From an uncultured Pseudomonadota bacterium (GTDB lineage: Bacteria > Pseudomonadota > Gammaproteobacteria > Steroidobacterales > Steroidobacteraceae), in contig CAIPVV010000060.1 in assembly GCA_903868595.1 (NCBI GenBank), positions 39,092 through 103,091 of the forward strand: a stretch of 64,000 nucleotides of DNA, read 5' to 3'. Made by a program: the position numbers and the translations under genes. Below are positions 56,385-64,000 of the stretch, piece by piece. Each line of letters opens with the position of its first letter. The stretch's first letter is position 1. The notes under the pieces are model-generated. The model made no database searches and was not told the DNA's origin. It worked only from the letters and a program-made list of their open reading frames with translations.

Positions 56385-58595
56385 ATGATGCGTAAAACTG
56401 AAGGGAATGGGGCGGTAGGCACGCGACTGCGGTCGGCCTGCGCCTGGATGGCGGCAGCACTGCTGGCCACGACGCTGCTCACTGCCTGTGGTGGTGGTGG
56501 CGGCGACAGCGCCTTCTCCTCCACCTCTGCCTCCACTTCCGTGGCAGCGACCGTCGCGTCGATTGCCGTTACCTCCAGCGCGGCCTCCATTCCGGCCGAC
56601 GGCTCCGGCTCGGTCACCCTCACCGCCACCGCACTCAACGCCAGCAACGTGGCGGTGCAGGGCGCCAAGGTGACCTTCACGGCCACCGCTGGCGGGTCCG
56701 TCACGGTGACCTCGGGAACGACCAACGCCAGTGGTGTCGCCACGGCGACGCTCGCTTCCAACGGGGCCGCTGCCGGCAGCACCATCACGGTGACGGCAGC
56801 GATCGGATCGGTCACCGGCTCCAAGGCGGTCTCGGTCGTCAGTGCTGGCCAGACGGTGACGGTGTCGACCAGCTCGCCGCAGATGACCTCCAGTGGCTCC
56901 TCGCCGGCGACGATCACGGCCTACGTGCGCAGTTCCACCAACCAGTTGCTCACCGGCGTTCCGGTCAGCTTCACGGCCACCTCCGGCGGACTGCAGGGTA
57001 CCAACCCGACGGTGACGGGCCCCAACGGCACGGCAAGCGTCGTGTTGACCACGGCGGGTGACCCGACCAATCGCACCATTACGGTGACGGCGACGGCGGG
57101 TAGCAGCACGCAGTCGGTCAACGTCGGTGTCACCGGCACGACCATCACGCTGAGCGGTCCCTCCAGCCTGATTCAGGGGGGCGCCGCCGGCACCTACAAC
57201 ATCTCGCTGGTCGACTCCGGCGGCACGCCGATATCCAACCGGGCGGTCACAGTGGCTTCCTCGGCCGGCAACACGATTACACCGGCCTCGTTCACGACCA
57301 ATACCGGCGGCGTGGGGTCCTTTACCCTGAAGGCCGTCAATTCGGCGACCACCGATACCTTGACCGTCACGGCGATGGGCGCCACGGCGACGCAGAAGGT
57401 CACGGTCAGCAACCAGAGTTTCAGCTTCACAGCGGCGTCCGTGACGGCTGCGGCCTCGCCCGTACCGATCCTGACCGTGGCGCCTGCCGCGCCGTCGACC
57501 GCGGGACTGACCCCGGTGTCGGTGACCTGGACCACCACGAACGGGCCGGTGGTCAACTCCCAGGTGACGTTCGCGACGACACGCGGTTTTGTGTCGGCGG
57601 CGAGCAACCCCTATGTGTTCGGGCCCTCGGCCACGGCCACGACGGATGCGACCGGCACGGCGCTCGTGTATGTGTATGCGACCACGGCGGGGCCGGGCAC
57701 CATTACCGCCAGCGGTACCGCCTCCGGCTCGACCGTCTCCGCGCAGCTGCCGTTGAACTTCGTGGCGACCAATCCGACGACGCTGGTGCTGCAGGCCACG
57801 CCGGCAACGATCCCCACGCAGGGCACCAGCACGATCAGCGCGGTGCTGACGGATGCCAACGGCAATCCGGTCGCGGGCCAGACGTTGGCCTTCCAGGACA
57901 CGACCGACAACACCGGCGGCAGCCTCTCGGCAGGGTCCGCAGTCACCAACGCCCAGGGTGTCGCGCAGACGGTTTACACGGCGACCTCCCTGAGCAGCGG
58001 GTATCAGGGCGTGACGATCACCGGCAGCGTGCCGTCCACGTCCGTGCCCAACGCCATCGTGAAACTCACGGTGGGCGGCCAGTCGGTGAACCTCTCGCTC
58101 GGTACGGGCATCAAGCTGGGCGAGAACACCACCCAGACCCAGTTCATTCTGCCGTACTCGATCCTGGCGGTGGACGCTGCGGGCAACCCGGTTGCTGGTG
58201 CCGTCGTGACGCTCAACATCCAAACCACCGCGTTCATCAAGGGTTTCTGGACCGTGCAGGGTAATGCCTGGTCGCAGAGCGGCAACATCAGTGCCGTCTG
58301 CGGAGTGGGTCAGCCGCAGGTGGCGTCCATCGTGAACGTCCCCGTGGTGAGTCCGGCGACGGTGACGACCGATGCCACGGGCTCTGCGACCTTCAGTGTC
58401 GTGTATCCGGAGGACCACGCGGCCTGGGTGCAGGTATTGCTTTCGGCCACGACCCAGGTGTCCGGCTCGCAGTCCACGGCCACGGCCTCCTTCGTGCTGC
58501 AGCAGCTGGCCACCTACGTCAATGCCATCACGTCACCGGTACCGGGCCAGACCAGTCCCTATGGCGTGGATACGGTGTGTAGCGACTTGAACTAA
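56385..58595 (+). CDS. Large lipoprotein with several invasin-type Ig-like domains
   Basis: 736 aa. Lipobox LLTAC followed by GGGGG, then tandem Big_1-type Ig domains. Each has a SxxSIPADGSGSVTLTATAL-like start and a conserved T[DN]A[ST]G[VT]A turn (TNASGVATATL, TDATGTALVYV, TNAQGVAQTVY, TDATGSATFSV); about five are recognisable. A final region with VCGVGQPQ and a C-terminal DTVCSDLN holds the only other Cys. Surface lipoprotein or adhesin-like. It interrupts the usually direct pilQ-aroK junction. ATG 56385 follows AGG; a GTG at 56376 is possible. Ends at a strong hairpin (58622-58648). Confidence 0.85.
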   Translation: MMRKTEGNGAVGTRLRSACAWMAAALLATTLLTACGGGGGDSAFSSTSASTSVAATVASIAVTSSAASIPADGSGSVTLTATALNASNVAVQGAKVTFTATAGGSVTVTSGTTNASGVATATLASNGAAAGSTITVTAAIGSVTGSKAVSVVSAGQTVTVSTSSPQMTSSGSSPATITAYVRSSTNQLLTGVPVSFTATSGGLQGTNPTVTGPNGTASVVLTTAGDPTNRTITVTATAGSSTQSVNVGVTGTTITLSGPSSLIQGGAAGTYNISLVDSGGTPISNRAVTVASSAGNTITPASFTTNTGGVGSFTLKAVNSATTDTLTVTAMGATATQKVTVSNQSFSFTAASVTAAASPVPILTVAPAAPSTAGLTPVSVTWTTTNGPVVNSQVTFATTRGFVSAASNPYVFGPSATATTDATGTALVYVYATTAGPGTITASGTASGSTVSAQLPLNFVATNPTTLVLQATPATIPTQGTSTISAVLTDANGNPVAGQTLAFQDTTDNTGGSLSAGSAVTNAQGVAQTVYTATSLSSGYQGVTITGSVPSTSVPNAIVKLTVGGQSVNLSLGTGIKLGENTTQTQFILPYSILAVDAAGNPVAGAVVTLNIQTTAFIKGFWTVQGNAWSQSGNISAVCGVGQPQVASIVNVPVVSPATVTTDATGSATFSVVYPEDHAAWVQVLLSATTQVSGSQSTATASFVLQQLATYVNAITSPVPGQTSPYGVDTVCSDLN

Positions 58596-58621
58596 AGCCG
58601 CGACACAACGGGTTAGACTGT

Positions 58622-58648
58622 CAACGGCCGCCGCAAGGGCGGCCGTTG
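58622..58648 (+). terminator. Strong hairpin between the Ig lipoprotein gene and aroK
   Basis: Perfect 11-bp stem CAACGGCCGCC / GGCGGCCGTTG with a 5-base loop, followed by TCGTT. 26 bases after the lipoprotein stop and 15 before the aroK start; probably a terminator or attenuator. Confidence 0.65.
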
Positions 58649-58663
58649 TCGTTAATCAAGAGC

Positions 58664-59212
58664 ATGATCGGTAAACGCAACATCTACCTGATTGGACCCA
58701 TGGGCTCCGGCAAGACCGCCGTGGGCCGCCAGCTCGCGCGCCTCCTGGACGTGCCGTTCTACGACAGCGACGCGGAGGTCGAGCGGCGCACGGGTGTGGA
58801 CATCCCGTTCATCTTCGAGCGCGAGGGGGAGGTGGGCTTCCGGCAGCGCGAGCGGGAGGCCATCGAGGCGCTGACGCAGCTGGAGCCGATCGTCATGGCC
58901 ACGGGCGGTGGCGCGATCCTCAACGCCGAGAATCGTGCGCTGCTGGCCGAGCACGGCACGGTCATTTACCTGGAGACCTCCCTGGGCCAGCAGTTGCAGC
59001 GCGTGGGGACCGGCCGGGGCCGGCCGCTGCTGCGGGACGGGGACCTGGGGGACCGGCTGCGCAAGCTGCGGGCCGATCGCGAGCCCTTCTACCGGGAACT
59101 GGCCGACCACATCGTGCCGACCGACCATCGGCGCGTGCAGAAGGTGGCCGAGCAGATCCTGCGCGAAGTGCGCGGGCACGAGGGCCCGATACCGGAGCTG
59201 GAGGAGACCTGA
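58664..59212 (+). CDS. aroK: Shikimate kinase
   Basis: 182 aa. Walker A GPMGSGKTAVG near residue 9, the shikimate-binding DSDAEVERRTG, FREREGE-type region (IFEREGEVGFRQREREAI), ATGGGAIL and the lid GRGRPLL. Phosphorylates shikimate at O3 in the chorismate pathway. Start ATG 58664; an upstream TTG at 58646 lies in the hairpin and is unlikely. Followed by aroB, as in E. coli. Confidence 0.97.
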   Translation: MIGKRNIYLIGPMGSGKTAVGRQLARLLDVPFYDSDAEVERRTGVDIPFIFEREGEVGFRQREREAIEALTQLEPIVMATGGGAILNAENRALLAEHGTVIYLETSLGQQLQRVGTGRGRPLLRDGDLGDRLRKLRADREPFYRELADHIVPTDHRRVQKVAEQILREVRGHEGPIPELEET

Positions 59213-59291
59213 AGGCGCGCGGCGGCGCCGACCGGTCGTATACTGCAGGCCTGCTGACTCCGCTCGCCTTAGATGAGGCCGTTCGACCACC

Positions 59292-60368
59292 GTGCTGAAG
59301 CTTGACGTTGCCCTGGCGGACCGCGCCTATCCGATCCTGATCGGCGAATCGCTGCTGAGCGATGCTCGCACCGTGCCCGCGTACGTCAGCGCCCAGGACA
59401 TCCTCCTGGTCACCAACACCACCGTGGGCCCGCTGTACGCCGACCGGGTCAAGCAGTCGCTGAAGGACCGCCGCCTGGTCGAGGTGAGCCTGCCCGATGG
59501 CGAGCAGCACAAGACACTGGAGAACGTCTCCCGGGTCCTGGACGTGCTGGTGGCCAACCGCTACGGGCGCGACAGCATGGTGCTGGCGCTGGGCGGCGGG
59601 GTCGTGGGGGACCTGGCAGGGTTCGCGGCGGCCTGCTACCAGCGCGGGATCGCCTTTGCGCAGCTGCCGACCACGCTGCTCTCCCAGGTGGACTCCTCGG
59701 TGGGCGGCAAGACCGGTGTCAACCACCCGGGCGGCAAGAACCTGATCGGTGCCTTCCACCAGCCGCGGGTGGTGATCTCCGACACCGCGACCCTGCAGAC
59801 CCTGCCGTTGCGCGAGCTGCGCGCCGGGCTTGCCGAGGTCATCAAGTACGCCCTGGTGTTCGACCTGGACTTCCTCGCGTGGCTGGAGGCGCACCTGGAC
59901 GCGCTGCTCGGCCTGGAGCCGGAGCCGCTGGCCCACGCCATCCACCGCTCCTGCGAGCTCAAGGCCCAGGTCGTGCTGCGCGACGAGCACGAGCAGGGCG
60001 AGCGGGCGCTGCTGAACTTCGGGCACACGTTCGGGCATGCGATCGAGACGGCCACCGGGTACACCCAGTGGCTGCACGGGGAGGCCGTCGCCGCCGGTAT
60101 GCTCATCGCCGCCGACCTGTCGGCCCGGCTGGGGCTGATCTCGGCGCCCGACGTGCAGCGCGTGCGGGACCTGCTGCAGCGGGCAGGCTTGGCCACGCCG
60201 CCGCCCCGGATCGGTGCCGAGCGCGCCCGCCAGTACCTGAGCATGGACAAGAAAGTGAAGGGCGGGCGCATCCGCCTGGTGCTGCTGGAGGCCCTGGGGC
60301 GGGCGCGCTTCACCGCCGACTATCCGGACGATGCGCTGGCCGGCACGCTTGCCGCGCACTTCGGCTAA
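59292..60368 (+). CDS. aroB: 3-dehydroquinate synthase
   Basis: 358 aa. Converts DAHP to 3-dehydroquinate using NAD and a divalent metal. Motifs: LPDGEQHKTLENV, ALGGGVVGDLAGFAAACYQR, QLPTTLLSQVDSSVGGKTGV, GLAEVIKYALVFD and LNFGHTFGHAIE with metal-ligand histidines. Start is GTG at 59292. Typical aroKB order; dgt follows after 3 bases. Confidence 0.98.
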   Translation: MLKLDVALADRAYPILIGESLLSDARTVPAYVSAQDILLVTNTTVGPLYADRVKQSLKDRRLVEVSLPDGEQHKTLENVSRVLDVLVANRYGRDSMVLALGGGVVGDLAGFAAACYQRGIAFAQLPTTLLSQVDSSVGGKTGVNHPGGKNLIGAFHQPRVVISDTATLQTLPLRELRAGLAEVIKYALVFDLDFLAWLEAHLDALLGLEPEPLAHAIHRSCELKAQVVLRDEHEQGERALLNFGHTFGHAIETATGYTQWLHGEAVAAGMLIAADLSARLGLISAPDVQRVRDLLQRAGLATPPPRIGAERARQYLSMDKKVKGGRIRLVLLEALGRARFTADYPDDALAGTLAAHFG

Positions 60369-60371
60369 GCC

Positions 60372-61541
60372 ATGAGCGCGGCCACCGACAACGCCGCACT
60401 GGCGCCTTACGCCGCGCGGGAGGAGTTCTCCCGGGGCCGCAGGTACCCGGAAGAGGCGCCGCAGTACCGCAACGAATTCCAGCGCGATCGCGACCGCATC
60501 GTGCATTCCAATGCCTTCCGTCGCCTGGTCTACAAGACGCAGGTCTTCGTGAACCACGAGGGCGACCTGTACCGCACGCGCCTCACCCACTCGATGGAGG
60601 TGGCGCAGATCGCCCGCTCCATCGCCCGTGCACTGCAGCTGAACGAGGCCTTGACCGAAGCCATTTGCCTGGCCCACGACCTGGGGCATACCCCGTTCGG
60701 CCATGCCGGGCAGGACGCCCTGAATGAGTGCCTGCGGGACTACGGCGGCTTTGAGCACAACCTGCAGTCCCTGCGCATCGTCGATGAACTGGAGGAGCGC
60801 TACGCGGACTTCAACGGGCTGAACCTGACGTTCGAGTGCCGCGAGGGGATCCTCAAGCACTGCTCGCTCAACAGCGCCCGCAAGCTGGGGGACATTGGCC
60901 AGCGGTTCATCGATCGCCGGCAGCCCAGCCTGGAGGCGCAGCTGGCCAATCTCGCGGACGAGATCGCCTACAACAACCACGACGTGGATGACGGCCTCAG
61001 GGCAGGGCTCCTGACACTGGATCAGCTGCGCGAGGTAGCGCTCGTGCGCATGCAACTGGACGTGGTGCAGGCCAAGTACCCGGCCCTGCAAGGCCGCCGC
61101 CTGGTGCACGAGACCGTGCGGCGCATGATCAACCACCTGGTCGTGGACGTGGTGCAGTCCACGACCGCGCGGATCCAGGCCGCCAACCCCCAGTCCGTGG
61201 ACGAGGTGCGCCTGCAGGCCTCTTACCTTGTGGGGATGAGCGAGGCGACGCGGGCCCAGCACCTGGAGCTCAAGCAGTTCCTGCGGGAGAAGCTCTACCG
61301 GCACTACCGCGTGCAGCGCATGACGCTCAAGGCACGCCGGGTCGTGCAGGCGCTATTCCAGGCGTTCTTCGATGACGTGAACCTGATGCCTGACGAGCAC
61401 CACGCCGCGGCGCTCCTGCTGCAGGAGCGGGAGGGCGAGGCCGGCAGGGCTCGGGCCGTGGCGGACTACGTCGCGGGCATGACCGATCGATACGCGATCC
61501 GTGAGCACGAGCGGATGTTCGTGCCCGGCGAAAGAAGCTGA
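60372..61541 (+). CDS. dgt: dGTP triphosphohydrolase-like HD protein
   Basis: 389 aa, the type found next to aroB in many proteobacteria. HD-domain metal ligands: [36 protein letters not shown] and [16 protein letters not shown]. Earlier [20 protein letters not shown] and the [10 protein letters not shown] segment fit the family. Hydrolyses dNTPs (classically dGTP) to the nucleoside and triphosphate. Last gene of the aroKB-dgt unit; the DUF6502 gene starts 9 bases later but differs in base composition. Confidence 0.93.
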   Translation: MSAATDNAALAPYAAREEFSRGRRYPEEAPQYRNEFQRDRDRIVHSNAFRRLVYKTQVFVNHEGDLYRTRLTHSMEVAQIARSIARALQLNEALTEAICLAHDLGHTPFGHAGQDALNECLRDYGGFEHNLQSLRIVDELEERYADFNGLNLTFECREGILKHCSLNSARKLGDIGQRFIDRRQPSLEAQLANLADEIAYNNHDVDDGLRAGLLTLDQLREVALVRMQLDVVQAKYPALQGRRLVHETVRRMINHLVVDVVQSTTARIQAANPQSVDEVRLQASYLVGMSEATRAQHLELKQFLREKLYRHYRVQRMTLKARRVVQALFQAFFDDVNLMPDEHHAAALLLQEREGEAGRARAVADYVAGMTDRYAIREHERMFVPGERS

Positions 61542-61550
61542 GGTCGACCT

Positions 61551-62402
61551 ATGAGCGCAGATCCGCGTAGCCACCTGATACATGCATTCCGAAAAATCCT
61601 TCGTCCCCTCGCAAGGATTCTTATCCGCGCGGGTATTGGATATGACGAGTTTGCGGAAGTAATTAAGGGCGTCTATGTCGAATCAGCTATCCGTGATGGC
61701 ATAAGTCGGCCCGGTCCGTTGACACGTAGTCGCGTGGCGCTTGCCACTGGTGTACCGCGACGAGACGTTGATCGTTATGTAGACAACGAATCCTTGTTGA
61801 CACCGCCAACGCCGACACACACGACCACGTTGGCTCAAGTCCTACATCTCTGGAACACCGACCCTAGGTATCTTGGGCCATACGGCGTTCCACTCGAAAT
61901 CGCCTTCGACGGAACAGGGGATCGCAGCTTTTCCGATCTTGTAAGCCGAGTTAACCCGGACGCAGACCCGACGATGGTGCTGGAGGATCTGACGCGTGGT
62001 GGTGTAGTAGTTCGCTCCGGTGAGCGATTCCTTAAGGTTCTCTCCAGGAACTATTTGGTCGCAGATCTGTTGTCGCCCCAGGCGCTGGAGACCTTTGGAG
62101 CAGCTATGGCAAATCTAGCCAGAACACTGGAGCACAACATAGGCACAGTTGGGGAGACCAAGCTTCTTCAGCGCTCGGTCATGGCGGCCGACGGACTACC
62201 CAAGGCTTTGCTCGCCGAATTCGACGTCTATGTGAAGGGTCGAGTCCAGCACATGCTCGAAGACGTCGACGACTGGATCGGTAAGCGGGCCGTCCTTGCG
62301 GATGAGGCGGACTCAGATTTGATCTACACGGGACTCACGGTCTTCCACTACATCGAGCCGCCTCGGGAGGAACGACCACTCGCAAGCACTGTTGTAGACT
62401 AG
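61551..62402 (+). CDS. DUF6502-type protein, copy 1
   Basis: 283 aa. N-terminal region RKILRPLARILIRAGIGYDE, FAEVIKGVYVESAIRDG and SRVALATGVPRRDVDRYVDN reads as the DUF6502 family start: a helical segment then a helix-turn-helix that reads a species of target unknown to me. A middle wHTH-like part (RSFSDLVSRVNPDADPTMVL, then EDLTRGGVVV) precedes a long helical C-terminus. No signal peptide, so cytoplasmic. Starts 9 bases after dgt, yet its codon use is less GC-biased. A divergent paralogue lies at 63216-63893; the two flank a secreted repeat protein. Confidence 0.75.
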   Translation: MSADPRSHLIHAFRKILRPLARILIRAGIGYDEFAEVIKGVYVESAIRDGISRPGPLTRSRVALATGVPRRDVDRYVDNESLLTPPTPTHTTTLAQVLHLWNTDPRYLGPYGVPLEIAFDGTGDRSFSDLVSRVNPDADPTMVLEDLTRGGVVVRSGERFLKVLSRNYLVADLLSPQALETFGAAMANLARTLEHNIGTVGETKLLQRSVMAADGLPKALLAEFDVYVKGRVQHMLEDVDDWIGKRAVLADEADSDLIYTGLTVFHYIEPPREERPLASTVVD

Positions 62403-62508
62403 CTGCGTCGCAGCATTGTAAATAAAACCAATAGCTTACGAAATCTAGGCGCCGCCTGCGGCTTGTTTGTCGTCTGCCTTTCGGCCAAAAGTTGGCAAAT
62501 ACTCCCCT

Positions 62509-62537
62509 TTGACATATGCCTCTCCCGGCCTTACCTT
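62509..62537 (+). promoter_or_regulatory. Candidate sigma-70 promoter for the repeat protein
   Basis: A perfect -35 TTGACA (62509-62514), a 17-base spacer and a weak -10 TACCTT (62532-62537), about 100 bases before the start at 62636. Confidence 0.4.
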
Positions 62538-62566
62538 ACATAAGCGCCTTACATATTCCGGCCGGG

Positions 62567-62584
62567 ACGTGATCTCGATCACGT
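62567..62584 (+). promoter_or_regulatory. CRP/Clp-like inverted repeat
   Basis: ACGTGATC-TC-GATCACGT: perfect 8-bp arms. It contains GTGA-N6-TCAC, the core of the CRP/Vfr/Clp consensus TGTGA-N6-TCACA. Lies between the candidate promoter and the start codon of the repeat protein, a position suited to repression, or to activation of a closer promoter. Confidence 0.5.
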
Positions 62585-62635
62585 TTCGCCGAACTGGCGG
62601 ACTTGTGTTGAAGCCGTTGATTGGGAGTGCCTCAA

Positions 62636-63064
62636 ATGCGTATTTCTGGCTTGGCCGTTACTAAAGCGCTTGTTGCCGGTGCCTGCCTTGCAGGTGCACA
62701 AATTGGGTTCGCGAGCGACGACGCTCAGCGTATTCAGGCCGCTAGCACTGTCGTTTCCAGCACGACTTACGCTAGCGACAGCACGATTGCCGCCAGAGCG
62801 ATTACGGGCACGGGGATCAGCCGTAAGGCGATTATCGGTACGGGTGTTAGGACGAACGCCATCACCGGAACAGGCGTTCGACGGAATGCGATTACTGGTA
62901 CCGGAGTTAGCCGCAATGCGATCATCGGCACGGGTGTCCGCAAGAGCGCGATCATCGGAACCGGCGTTAGCCGCAACGCGATCACCGGCACCGGTGTCGC
63001 CCGTAACGCCATCACGGGTACGGGAGCCCGGGTGAACGCAATTATCGGTACTGGTATTCGCTAG
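62636..63064 (+). CDS. Secreted decapeptide-repeat protein (AI[IT]GTG repeats)
   Basis: 142 aa. Signal peptide about residues 1-26 (VTKALVAGACLAGAQIGFA), a 28-residue Ser/Thr-rich spacer, then nine units of exactly 10 residues from 55 to the end, each A-I-[IT]-G-T-G-[VIA]-x-[RKT]-x (for example AITGTGVRRN and AIIGTGVSRN); the last unit is cut to AIIGTGIR. The regular period with a beta-prone AI and GTG turn suggests a beta-solenoid or stacked fibre, with basic side chains on one face. No cysteines after the signal peptide. ATG 62636 follows GGGAG. Flanked by two DUF6502 genes and ended by a clear terminator, so it is its own transcript. Function unknown. Confidence 0.8.
   Translation: MRISGLAVTKALVAGACLAGAQIGFASDDAQRIQAASTVVSSTTYASDSTIAARAITGTGISRKAIIGTGVRTNAITGTGVRRNAITGTGVSRNAIIGTGVRKSAIIGTGVSRNAITGTGVARNAITGTGARVNAIIGTGIR
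62798..63061 (+). repeat. Nine 30-bp coding tandem repeats
   Basis: Each 30-bp unit encodes one decapeptide. Third positions vary freely among units while the AI[IT]GTG residues hold, showing selection on the protein rather than recent DNA duplication. Confidence 0.9.
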
Positions 63065-63110
63065 TACTGCGTGCCTTAGATCTCCGCCTCCCTGCGGAGC
63101 ATCAGAGACC

Positions 63111-63140
63111 AAAAAACGCCGCCTTCGGGCGGCGTTTTTA
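63111..63140 (+). terminator. Rho-independent terminator (works on both strands)
   Basis: Stem CGCCGCC / GGCGGCG with a TTCG tetraloop, flanked by A6 on the left and T5 on the right, 46 bases after the repeat-protein stop. Confidence 0.92.
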
Positions 63141-63215
63141 CATCCATCGATTTCTGGGTTTTTACTTAGGAATTGCTGTTGACCATTCCTGTCATCGTGA
63201 TGCGATATAAGGCGA

Positions 63216-63893
63216 ATGGCCGCCAAGAAATCAACTGACGGAAGCGCGAAAGGAAAAACGACCCCGAATACACGAAAAATTCGGAGGGTGCGTTCTGCTA
63301 CATCTGGGCGAGTGCACCCAGGACGACGAAACGAGCCATTGGCCGAATTCCTGCAGCACTTGGCAGCGTTTCTTATGAACGCGGGCATATCTGCCCCTGC
63401 GTTTAATAAACTAGTAAATACCGGCTATTGCGAATCCGCTGCTGCTGCGACCCGTCTCGCTAACAGTCGAATCAACAACTCGGCAGTTGCGGCCATGACC
63501 GGACTTAGTCGGGTTGAGGTCAGGGGACTTTTAGGCGCAACAAAGTCAATTGACGGCAGTACGTCGAGAAATCGCCACGGCGTGGAAAGATTGCTTCGGG
63601 CCTGGCGCGAGGATCCTGACTTCACAACGTACCGGTTACGGCCACGAGTACTTGCGCTTGGCTCTGGTAACGGGACGTTCGCTGAATTGGTTAAGAAGTT
63701 CGCCGGTGACTTGCCAGTTCGTGCAGTGATACGAGACTTACTCAGACGTAGGATCGTTGAACAAACGAGCAGAGGCCTTCGTCTACTGCCTCAGGGAAAT
63801 CAGGAAGTGGCGCAGGATATATTGCGCCAGCTAACAACGACCTTCGGGGAACTGCTGCAGATCGTGTCCCAGCGCGTGGTGTATGAGTCGTGA
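63216..63893 (+). CDS. DUF6502-type protein, copy 2
   Basis: 225 aa. A basic, disordered N-terminus (KKSTDGSAKGKTTPNTRKIR) is followed by LAEFLQHLAAFLMNAGISAP, FNKLVNTGYCESAAA and SAVAAMTGLSRVEVRGLLGA, aligning segment by segment with copy 1 (ARILIRAGIGYDEFAEVIKG and RVALATGVPRRDVDRYV). A second HTH-like stretch (AVIRDLLRRRIVEQTSRGLR) follows. Cytoplasmic, possibly DNA-binding. Shorter than copy 1 because the C-terminal helices are missing. Its own transcript, downstream of the terminator at 63111. Confidence 0.72.
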   Translation: MAAKKSTDGSAKGKTTPNTRKIRRVRSATSGRVHPGRRNEPLAEFLQHLAAFLMNAGISAPAFNKLVNTGYCESAAAATRLANSRINNSAVAAMTGLSRVEVRGLLGATKSIDGSTSRNRHGVERLLRAWREDPDFTTYRLRPRVLALGSGNGTFAELVKKFAGDLPVRAVIRDLLRRRIVEQTSRGLRLLPQGNQEVAQDILRQLTTTFGELLQIVSQRVVYES

Positions 63894-63916
63894 GTTCTGG
63901 TCAGGTCAGGTTGGAC

Positions 63917-64000
63917 TCATGCTCGGCTGACGACGGCCGACAACCGGGCGGCGTGATTGTTGCTCAAGGACTGCAGGCCCTCAAGCTGCATGTAGCGGCG
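63917..64000 (-). CDS. C-terminal end of an unidentified protein (runs off window)
   Basis: Minus-strand frame of 27 codons ending with TGA at 63917-63919: YMQLEGLQSLSNNHAARLSA, then VVSRA. GC-rich and helix-like, as for a backbone gene, and convergent with the DUF6502 gene. Too short to assign a family. Confidence 0.4.
   Translation of the reverse strand, partial: RRYMQLEGLQSLSNNHAARLSAVVSRA

Noticed and set aside
58962..61304. 780-codon open frame on the minus strand
   Set aside because: Antisense of aroK, aroB and dgt; Leu/His/Gln-rich shadow composition.
62798..63061. CRISPR-like array with a 30-bp period
   Set aside because: There are no spacers: the units are contiguous, in frame, and conserved at the amino-acid level.

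Overview
The window looks like the chromosome of a high-GC gammaproteobacterium, probably near Steroidobacteraceae, Nevskiales or Xanthomonadales. The backbone blocks support this: gmk-rpoZ-spoT, yicC divergent from a PP2C phosphatase-rph-rdgB-hemW run, rpmE, gltA, and the conserved mrcA / pilMNOPQ-aroK-aroB-dgt neighbourhood. Backbone genes are GC-rich with tight, often 4-nt-overlapping junctions. The accessory blocks are looser, less GC-rich and of mixed orientation.

Layout. 0-4 kb: a BrnT/BrnA toxin-antitoxin remnant (brnT frameshifted in a G6 run), then spoT, rpoZ and gmk on the minus strand. 4-10.5 kb: an accessory block between gmk and yicC, genes that are usually neighbours. It holds a small Cys-rich secreted protein, an exported-looking D-2-hydroxyacid dehydrogenase, a decayed PEP-CTERM protein, a cyclic-di-GMP (GEMM-I) riboswitch in front of a secreted Ig/Fn3 protein, a truncated paralogous lipoprotein, a frameshifted pRiA4b ORF-3-type gene, and a small regulator-like gene whose start codon lies in a 28-bp near-palindrome. 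10.5-16.9 kb: yicC, the phosphatase, rph, rdgB, hemW, rpmE (an inverted pair of perfect DnaA boxes upstream) and gltA.

17-47.5 kb: a large exopolysaccharide locus. It opens with the five-gene XrtA/PEP-CTERM-type export module (outer-membrane export protein, chain-length protein, tyrosine autokinase, beta-barrel, polysaccharide deacetylase). Glycosyltransferases follow, with a polyprenyl-phosphate glycosyltransferase plus GT-C enzyme pair, an O-antigen-ligase/polymerase-like protein, a CapK-like adenylating enzyme, a zinc-ribbon methyltransferase, a Wzm/Wzt ABC exporter, a second deacetylase and an ATP-grasp enzyme. No exosortase is encoded here. Two sigma-54-like sites lie in the leader region of the locus.

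47.7-61.5 kb: a nucleotidyltransferase-like gene, mrcA (PBP1A), the divergent pilMNOPQ type IV pilus operon, an Ig-domain lipoprotein inserted between pilQ and aroK, then aroK, aroB and dgt. 61.5-64 kb: two DUF6502-type genes flank a secreted protein made of nine exact-phase 10-residue repeats. This small cassette is the best candidate for an undescribed system.

Functionally, most of the window concerns the cell surface: exopolysaccharide, type IV pili, peptidoglycan and adhesin-like Ig proteins. At least one surface gene appears to be under direct c-di-GMP control.
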